A program made the translations under genes and the position numbers. The notes under the pieces were generated by a model, which saw nothing but the letters and a program-made list of their open reading frames with translations, ran no database searches and was not told the origin of the DNA. 64,000 bases of DNA from Pseudocalidococcus azoricus BACA0444. GTDB taxonomy: Bacteria > Cyanobacteriota > Cyanobacteriia > Thermosynechococcales > Thermosynechococcaceae. Of this stretch, positions 58,745-64,000 are shown piece by piece (within the stretch, counting starts at the first letter, position 1; the number at the start of each line of letters is the position of its first letter). The stretch covers positions 53,228 to 117,227 of the forward strand of contig NZ_JAVMIP010000009.1 in NCBI RefSeq assembly GCF_031729055.1. The letters run 5' to 3'.

Positions 58745-59725
58745 ATGACCGTTATTACCAGCTCCCCTGACTTAAACATAAAAACTATTGCGGTGGTGGG
58801 TGATATTCACGAACTCTGGAACAGTGATGATACCACGGCCCTGAAGCTCTTAAATGTGGATGTCGCCCTTTTCGTTGGGGACTTTGGTAATGAAGCGGTG
58901 GCGGTTGTCCAAGGAATTGCGGCCATTGATCTACCTAAGGCAGTGGCGTTGGGAAATCATGATGCTTGGTACAGTGCCACGGATTGGGGCCGGAAAAAAT
59001 GCCCTTACAATCGCCAAATTGAAGACCGAGTCCAGCAACAACTCGATTTACTTGGGGTGGCCCATGTTGGGTATGGCTATCGGGATTTTCCCAGTTGTGG
59101 GTTTGCAGTGGTGGGGGGACGGCCCTTTAGTTGGGGTGGGCCGGAGCTAAAAAATATTCACTACCTTCAGGAGCGATTTGGGATTCATAACTTATCGGAG
59201 TCCACAGCAGAGATCATCCAGGCCGCACGCCAGGCCCCGACTGATACCCTTTGGTTTATTTCCCACAATGGCCCGGCTGGTTTAGGGGATTACCCAGAAT
59301 CTCCCTGTGGACGAGATTGGCAACCTTTGGGCGGAGATTTTGGTGATCCGGATTTAGCAGCGGCCATTCAGCAGTTAAAACAGGAGGGGAAACGGATTCC
59401 TTTAGTTGCCTTTGGTCATATGCATCACCGTTTACGACACCGGAATGATCGCCAACGCACCCCAATTGCCATTCATGGAGATACCATTTATCTCAATGCG
59501 GCGGTTTGTCCCCGAATGATCCAGGCCCAGAATCAAACATGGCGCACCTTTATGGTGGTCTTTTGGGATGGAGAACGAATTATGGACATTAACCAGGCCT
59601 GGGTGAATGTGAAGGATCAACGGATTCAACGCCAATCACTACTCCATCAAGCCAATTTACAACCCTTTCTCCCTCAAATCAGCACCATCGAAGAATTAAA
59701 CTTATCCCTATGCCAGAAGCGATGA
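58745..59725 (+). CDS. Metallophosphoesterase (TIGR04168-like)
   Basis: 326 residues. VVGDIHELWN, FVGDFGNEAV, ALGNHDAWY, ISHNGPAG and FGHMHHRLRH are the metal-binding blocks of the calcineurin-like fold. The family is conserved in cyanobacteria and plants; substrate unknown. Its 3' end overlaps the convergent methyltransferase gene by 18 bases. Confidence 0.88.
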   Translation: MTVITSSPDLNIKTIAVVGDIHELWNSDDTTALKLLNVDVALFVGDFGNEAVAVVQGIAAIDLPKAVALGNHDAWYSATDWGRKKCPYNRQIEDRVQQQLDLLGVAHVGYGYRDFPSCGFAVVGGRPFSWGGPELKNIHYLQERFGIHNLSESTAEIIQAARQAPTDTLWFISHNGPAGLGDYPESPCGRDWQPLGGDFGDPDLAAAIQQLKQEGKRIPLVAFGHMHHRLRHRNDRQRTPIAIHGDTIYLNAAVCPRMIQAQNQTWRTFMVVFWDGERIMDINQAWVNVKDQRIQRQSLLHQANLQPFLPQISTIEELNLSLCQKR

Positions 59726-60607
59726 TGTGGCTTTGAGAAGATAGGGTTCAAGTCGGATATTTGCTAAGTCAATATAGTGCTGATCTAACTCATAGCCCAC
59801 ATAATGGCGATTAGCAGTAATAGCCGCAATTGCAGTAGAACCACTTCCCATAAAGGGATCAAGAATAACATCATTCTTGTAGCTATAAAGCTGGATCAAG
59901 CGAAAGGGTAATTCAATGGGAAATGGGGCAGGATGACCAACTTTTCTAGCAGATTCGGGGTTCATTGTCCAAACAGATTTTGTCCATTCCATAAATTGGT
60001 CTTTGGTAATCGTATTCTCCCGATCCTGTTTTTTTCGTGCAAATGTGCCTTTGGAAAACACCAAAATATATTCATGGGTATCCCGTAAGACAGGATTTGA
60101 AGCCGACTGCCAACTTCCCCAGGCCATGGATCCCCCCGCGCCTGCGCCTTTTTGCCAGATAATTTCCCCTCGCATTAAAAAACCAATTTCAAGCATCATT
60201 TGAGAAATATAGTCAGACAAGGGAATATAAGGTTTTCGGCCTAAGTTAGCGACATTAATACAGGCTCGCCCACCATGTGTTAAAACTCGATAGGTTTCTT
60301 GAAAAACGCTTTTGAGTAAATCTAAATATTCTGCAAGTGATAAATCTAAATCATAGGTTTTACTGACATTATAGGGGGGAGAAGTAATCATCAAATGCAA
60401 ACAGTTATCGGGCAATTCTGACATTTTCTCAGAACTGTGATGGATAGTTTTATCTAAGTAAGAATTAGGAAAAGGCAAATCTGCCTGACTGTAAGCTTGG
60501 GGAGTATGCTTGAGGTCTTGATAAAGCTTGGATTCATAATAACCAGAGGCATCATGATTAATTCGCTGACTTGAACCAAATGACCGGGTTCTACTCCCTT
60601 TTTTCAT
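59708..60607 (-). CDS. Orphan DNA methyltransferase (N4/N6 type, TSPPY)
   Basis: 299 residues. ITSPPYNVSK (catalytic TSPPY, residues about 75-80) precedes LDPFMGSGSTAIAA (SAM-binding FxGxG, about residue 250), the beta-group order; TSPPY suggests N4-cytosine methylation, though N6-adenine is not excluded. No restriction enzyme is seen next to it, so it looks orphan. A basic N-terminus (KKGSRTRSFG) precedes the core. Recognition sequence unknown. Confidence 0.85.
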   Translation of the reverse strand: MKKGSRTRSFGSSQRINHDASGYYESKLYQDLKHTPQAYSQADLPFPNSYLDKTIHHSSEKMSELPDNCLHLMITSPPYNVSKTYDLDLSLAEYLDLLKSVFQETYRVLTHGGRACINVANLGRKPYIPLSDYISQMMLEIGFLMRGEIIWQKGAGAGGSMAWGSWQSASNPVLRDTHEYILVFSKGTFARKKQDRENTITKDQFMEWTKSVWTMNPESARKVGHPAPFPIELPFRLIQLYSYKNDVILDPFMGSGSTAIAAITANRHYVGYELDQHYIDLANIRLEPYLLKATSSLLA

Positions 60608-60981
60608 GACAAATCACTACCAAATTCAGTCACATTCTTTTGGGTTTCTGATGGAGTAAAAGTGTATTGATTTAGCTAGTTTTAATCATCACGATTGCAC
60701 CGGGAAAGCGTAGTGACAAATTCTGGATTGGGAAATGCAGATTATATTTATGACATTCTAGAGTACTTAGCGATAGAATGTCGGCATTGTCTGCTGAGAA
60801 TAGCAATGTGGAGATTGAGTGACTTAGGCCCCACCCAGCCATTGCTATTCTTTGCCTACATCCTCCATGACTAGCTCCCGGACTACATGGGCTGTCACTC
60901 AAGATTTGAACTCCAATTAAGGTAAAGAGATTGTCTAGGATTGAACTATGACTGTTAACTCATTCTAGGCTGAGAAACTTT
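60608..60981. other. Intergenic region with a long inverted repeat
   Basis: About 370 bases between the methyltransferase and the ABC exporter. AGAATAGCAATG (60797-60808) and CATTGCTATTCT (60840-60851) form a perfect 12-bp stem with a 31-base loop. No gene seen; a short minus-strand open frame here has no support. Confidence 0.4.
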
Positions 60982-62769
60982 GTGGCTAATCATCCCCTCC
61001 TCCAACTCCTCCGCCATACCCATCGTCATCAAGCCCAAATTTGGCGAGCCTCCCTTTGTTCAGTCCTCAATAAAGTCTTTGATCTAGCACCGCCGCTCTT
61101 AATTGGCATGGCCGTAGATGTGGTGGTCGAACGACAAAACTCTCTCCTCGCCCGTTGGGGGATTGGGGATGTCACACAGCAGTTAATTCTGTTGTCCATT
61201 CTTTCCTTTGTGATTTGGAGTTTGGAATCCCTGTTTGAATACCTTTACGACCGACTCTGGCGGAACTTGGCCCAAACAGTCCAACATGAATTGCGCCTGG
61301 AAGCCTATGCCCACCTGCAAAACCTGGAAATGGCCTATTTTGAAGAACGCAGCAGTGGCACGTTGATGGCCATTTTGAATGATGACATTAACCAATTGGA
61401 ACGATTTTTAGACCGGGGGGCGAATGAAATTCTCCAAGTAACCACAACCGTTTTGGTGATTGGGGCAGTCTTTTTTGCTCTAGCTCCCGGCGTGGCCTGG
61501 TTTTCGATGATTCCGATGCCGTTTATTTTTTGGGGTTCTGTTGCCTTTCAGAAAAGACTGGCCCCTCGCTATGCTGATGTCCGGGAAAAAGCTGGCCTGA
61601 TCAACGAGCGACTCACCAATAACTTAGGCGGCATTCTGACCATTAAAAGTTTTACCTCCGAAGGGTATGAATTAGACCGCCTTGGCCTGGACAGTGAAGC
61701 CTATCGCCAAAGTAACCAGCGCGCCATTGCCCTCAGTGCCGCCTATGTTCCCCTGATTCGGTTTGTGATTTTATTTGGGTTCACGGCAACCTTATTGTTT
61801 GGGGGGATTGCGGCCAGTCGAGGTGCATTGGATGTCGGTGCCTACAGTGTGATGGTCTTTCTGACTCAGCGTTTACTCTGGCCCTTAACCCGGCTTGGGG
61901 AAACCTTGGATCAATATCAACGGGCTATGGCCTCCACCCAGCGAGTGATTAACCTCCTAGAAACCCCGATTGCGATTCACCCAGGCCAACGTCCGCTACT
62001 ACCAACTCAAGTCAGAGGGGAACTGGAATTTATCAGCGTGAATTTTGGTTATGCGAACCGGCCTGGCATCCTCAAAAACATCAATCTGAAAATTCCAGCC
62101 GGTCAAACCATTGGAGTTGTGGGGGCAACGGGTTCGGGCAAAAGTACCTTAGTTAAATTGCTGCTACGGCTCTATGAAATTCACGGCGGGCAAATTCTCC
62201 TCGATGGCATTGAAATTCATGAATATAACCTCAGGGATTTAAGAGCCAGCATTGGCCTGGTCAGTCAGGATGTGTTCTTGTTTCATGGCACGGTTGCAGA
62301 AAATATTGCCTATGGAGCATTTGATGCCACCCCGGCTGAGATTACCCAGGCCGCCAAAATTGCTGAAGCCCACGAATTTATTCAACAACTGCCCCAAGGC
62401 TATGACACGGTGGTAGGGGAACGGGGGCAAAAACTCTCTGGGGGGCAACGTCAACGGTTAGCTATTGCCAGGGCGATTTTGAAAGACCCGCCAATCCTAG
62501 TCTTGGATGAAGCCACCTCAGCCGTAGATAACGAAACCGAAGCCGCCATTCAACGCTCCTTAGCCCACATTACCCAGAACCGCACCACTATCGCTGTTGC
62601 CCATCGCCTTTCCACGATTCGCCAGGCCCACTGTATTTATGTCATGGAGCAGGGAGAAATTGCCGAGTTTGGGACTCATGAGGAATTGCTTGAAAAAAAT
62701 GGAATTTATGCCCATCTTTGGCAAGTTCAAACCGGGGCAATGGGCGAGATAAAGAAATCGTTACGCTAA
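60982..62769 (+). CDS. ABC exporter, fused membrane and ATPase domains
   Basis: 595 residues, GTG start. About six membrane segments fill residues 20-330. The ATPase has GATGSGKST (Walker A, near residue 380), VSQDVFLFHGTV, LSGGQRQRLAIA and VLDEATSAVD (Walker B), VAHRLSTI (H loop). It is an MsbA/multidrug-like half-transporter that works as a homodimer or heterodimer. A frameshifted second copy of its last ~25 codons lies at 63400-63478. Confidence 0.9.
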   Translation: MANHPLLQLLRHTHRHQAQIWRASLCSVLNKVFDLAPPLLIGMAVDVVVERQNSLLARWGIGDVTQQLILLSILSFVIWSLESLFEYLYDRLWRNLAQTVQHELRLEAYAHLQNLEMAYFEERSSGTLMAILNDDINQLERFLDRGANEILQVTTTVLVIGAVFFALAPGVAWFSMIPMPFIFWGSVAFQKRLAPRYADVREKAGLINERLTNNLGGILTIKSFTSEGYELDRLGLDSEAYRQSNQRAIALSAAYVPLIRFVILFGFTATLLFGGIAASRGALDVGAYSVMVFLTQRLLWPLTRLGETLDQYQRAMASTQRVINLLETPIAIHPGQRPLLPTQVRGELEFISVNFGYANRPGILKNINLKIPAGQTIGVVGATGSGKSTLVKLLLRLYEIHGGQILLDGIEIHEYNLRDLRASIGLVSQDVFLFHGTVAENIAYGAFDATPAEITQAAKIAEAHEFIQQLPQGYDTVVGERGQKLSGGQRQRLAIARAILKDPPILVLDEATSAVDNETEAAIQRSLAHITQNRTTIAVAHRLSTIRQAHCIYVMEQGEIAEFGTHEELLEKNGIYAHLWQVQTGAMGEIKKSLR

Positions 62770-63122
62770 CCTTGCGCTACGGCTTTCCCCGATGTCAAGA
62801 TCAAAAGACTTTCTGTGTGGCAACTTTCAAACTGGGTGATTGTGTTTATGTTATCCCTCAAAGTTTGAATAATCAGTCATATCGGGTAATTGTCAACTTG
62901 AAGATAAATAAACTTAGGTGGATGATCATAAAGCAAACTTCGTTGATGAAAGTCAGAATCTTTGGAAAGAATAACAAAACCATGTGTCTTGGCATAGTTC
63001 CAAATTACTGTGTCGTCCGTATTGATTAGTCCTAGGGTTTTGACGTGCTTGGAATCAGGATAGAGATCGATAATTCTGTCAATAATTCGGTCGGATAGAT
63101 TTTCATCTAAGAGTAGCTTCAC
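62766..63122 (-). pseudogene. DUF5615 PIN-like toxin with an in-frame TGA
   Basis: The frame starts KLLLDENLSDRIIDRI, has GLINTDDTVIWNYAKTHGFVILSKDSDF (PIN-like Asp pairs), PPKFIYLQVDNY, then TGA (62879-62877). After the TGA the same frame continues QTLRDNIN and SLLIL, as in longer relatives, to a TAG at 62766. So an 81-residue product ends at 62877, while 118 codons are expected for full length. It may be a truncated toxin. It overlaps the DUF433 gene by four bases. Confidence 0.65.
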
Positions 63123-63343
63123 AGGGATGTCACAAACAATTTCTTCTCACAATCCGCTGCAAATGCTAGGCAAGCTTTAATATCATTTGCGGTGAGTTCA
63201 GAGAAATCTTCCAGGATTTCCGTTTCGGTCATGCCAACGGCCAAGTACTCTAAGATGTCATAGACCGTGATCCGCATCCCCCGAATACAAGGCTTGCCAC
63301 TACACTTTCCTGGCTCAACTGTAATGATGTGTTGGTAGTCCAT
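63119..63343 (-). CDS. DUF433 antitoxin-like protein
   Basis: 74 residues. YQHIITVEPGKCSGKPCIRGMRITV, DILEYLAVGMTETEILEDFSELTANDI is the DUF433 helix-turn-helix pattern. DUF433 proteins pair with DUF5615 PIN-like toxins, and here the pair overlaps by four bases, a typical antitoxin-first type II arrangement. DNA autoregulation is inferred from the family. Confidence 0.8.
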   Translation of the reverse strand: MDYQHIITVEPGKCSGKPCIRGMRITVYDILEYLAVGMTETEILEDFSELTANDIKACLAFAADCEKKLFVTSL

Positions 63344-63383
63344 AAGCCAGGAATGAAAAATAATGTGTGTTTAGATTCTATCG

Positions 63384-63478
63384 AGAACGCTTGCTTCTAC
63401 AGGCATGGAATTTATAACTATCTCTGCCAGATGAAAACTGGGGCAATGTCCGAACTCAAGGAAGAATTTTCAAGGTGA
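63384..63478 (+). pseudogene. Vestigial ABC-exporter 3' end
   Basis: From CAT at 63404, the frame reads HGIYNYLCQMKTGAMSELK and stops at TGA 63476-63478. This matches the last residues of the intact exporter (NGIYAHLWQVQTGAMGEIK). Just upstream, GAACGCTTGCTTCTACAG in a shifted frame gives ERLLLQ, fitting the preceding EELLEK, so a one-base frameshift has occurred. It is what remains of a second, related exporter or duplicated 3' end. Confidence 0.7.
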
Positions 63479-63577
63479 CAGCTTAAACTTCAATAAACAG
63501 TATTTCACTTTGGACAAAACCCTGATGTATCGCTTTAAGCCTTGGTTAGACTATGCACAAGTTGAGGGTAGTGCTAT

Positions 63578-63900
63578 TTATACTTCACTACAGATGAGTT
63601 CACTATTACTTTCTAGCCAGTATGCTAGTTTCTCGATACTTTCCTTTTGTGTTTCAACACTGCCAGCTAAGTCCAGGAAAAAACTCGCTGCATCAACCTC
63701 TGAGGCTGCTAGCTCAATTCCATTGACTGACAAAAATGTATAAACGGCAATCAGGGCAACCCTCTTATTCCCGTCTACAAAGCAATGATTTTTTACAAGC
63801 CCGTAACCGTAAGATGCTGCTAATTTATATAAACTGACATCATTATAGTGATAGAAGTTTATGGGCTTGTTTAAAGTTGACTCAAGAGCACCTTTATTTA
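63578..63900 (-). pseudogene. doc: Doc/Fic-family toxin, 5' end lost to an IS insertion
   Basis: The frame ends at TAA 63578-63580 and contains KNHCFVDGNKRVALIAVYTFL, the HxFxDGNKR motif of Doc toxins, preceded by GALESTLNKP and followed by SEVDAASFFLDLAG. Compared with Doc (about 125 residues), roughly the first 25-30 residues are missing exactly where the IS630 end begins at 63902. Phd antitoxin is not seen in the window. Confidence 0.8.
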
Positions 63901-63901
63901 G

Positions 63902-64000
63902 TATAGCAAACAGTAATTATTCATGAGAAAATACCATACATAGTTAGATGAGAAGAATGGAGAACAAAATGACTTAAAAATAATTCAAATAGATATTTTA
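63902..64000 (-). mobile_element. IS630-family element, right end (runs off window)
   Basis: From TATAGCAAACAGTAATTATT at 63902 to the window end, the sequence matches the reverse complement of the right end of the IS at 24276-25365 almost base for base for about 90 bases. It is inserted in the doc gene. Its transposase frame lies on the minus strand outside the window; whether it is intact cannot be seen. Confidence 0.85.

Noticed and set aside
60672..60902. 76-codon minus-strand open frame between methyltransferase and exporter
   Set aside because: It overlaps the inverted repeat at 60797-60851, has no RBS or domain, and reads as chance.

Overview
The window is chromosomal DNA from a cyanobacterium. 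The evidence is a cytochrome b6f subunit (petM), the CO2/proton-extrusion protein PcxA, aerobic coproporphyrinogen oxidase (hemF), a cobalamin operon with cobG, egtD, a very long proline-rich-N-terminus IF-2 and several small cyanobacterial conserved proteins. Composition is mid-GC. The canonical cyanobacterial HIP1 octamer (GCGATCGC) was not noticed; instead the palindrome CCAGGCCTGG and its core CAGGCC recur throughout. A freshwater unicellular Synechococcus/Thermosynechococcus-like organism is a guess from general resemblance, not something the sequence proves.

Layout. 0-4.5 kb: the end of comB, petM, a small secreted protein gene broken by an in-frame TGA, a P-loop kinase-like gene and a GH63 glucosidase. 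4.9-15.6 kb: an AT-richer accessory cluster, nearly all on the minus strand, with a PqqD-like protein, an HPr-kinase-like protein, six family 2 glycosyltransferases, an SDR, an ABC exporter and a nucleotidyltransferase, plus one radical SAM gene facing the other way. 15.7-24.0 kb: housekeeping genes (methyltransferase, thrB, SDR, hemF, aminopeptidase P, avtA). 24.1-25.4 kb: a gene remnant and a decayed IS630-type element. 25.5-40.7 kb: dehydrogenase and aminotransferase pair, fluC, a TPR glycosyltransferase, mreBCD, pgm, pcxA, the riboswitch-headed cobGHI operon, a 2Fe-2S protein and dps. 41-58 kb: small conserved proteins, rbgA, a SpoIIE-type phosphatase, a short isocitrate dehydrogenase, mtnA with a CbiC-like paralogue, Uma2, rimM, infB, egtD, two pentapeptide proteins and glmU. 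58.2-64 kb: IS remnants, a phosphoesterase, an orphan DNA methyltransferase, an ABC exporter, a DUF433/DUF5615 toxin-antitoxin pair, a vestigial second ABC 3' end, and a doc toxin gene cut by another IS630 copy.

How genes work together. CobG, CobH and CobI act in corrin-ring synthesis and are placed under a cobalamin riboswitch. MreB, MreC and MreD form the rod-shape complex. GlmU and Pgm feed cell-wall and glycogen sugar-phosphate pools. The 4.9-15.6 kb cluster is the best candidate for an undescribed system: it combines RiPP-style parts (PqqD/RRE, HprK-like kinase, nucleotidyltransferase, exporter, radical SAM) with many glycosyltransferases, but has no visible precursor peptide, cyclase or protease. 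Its PqqD protein carries a distinctive acidic C-terminal tail. This points to a phosphorylated and/or glycosylated peptide or surface glycan whose nature cannot be read from the sequence.
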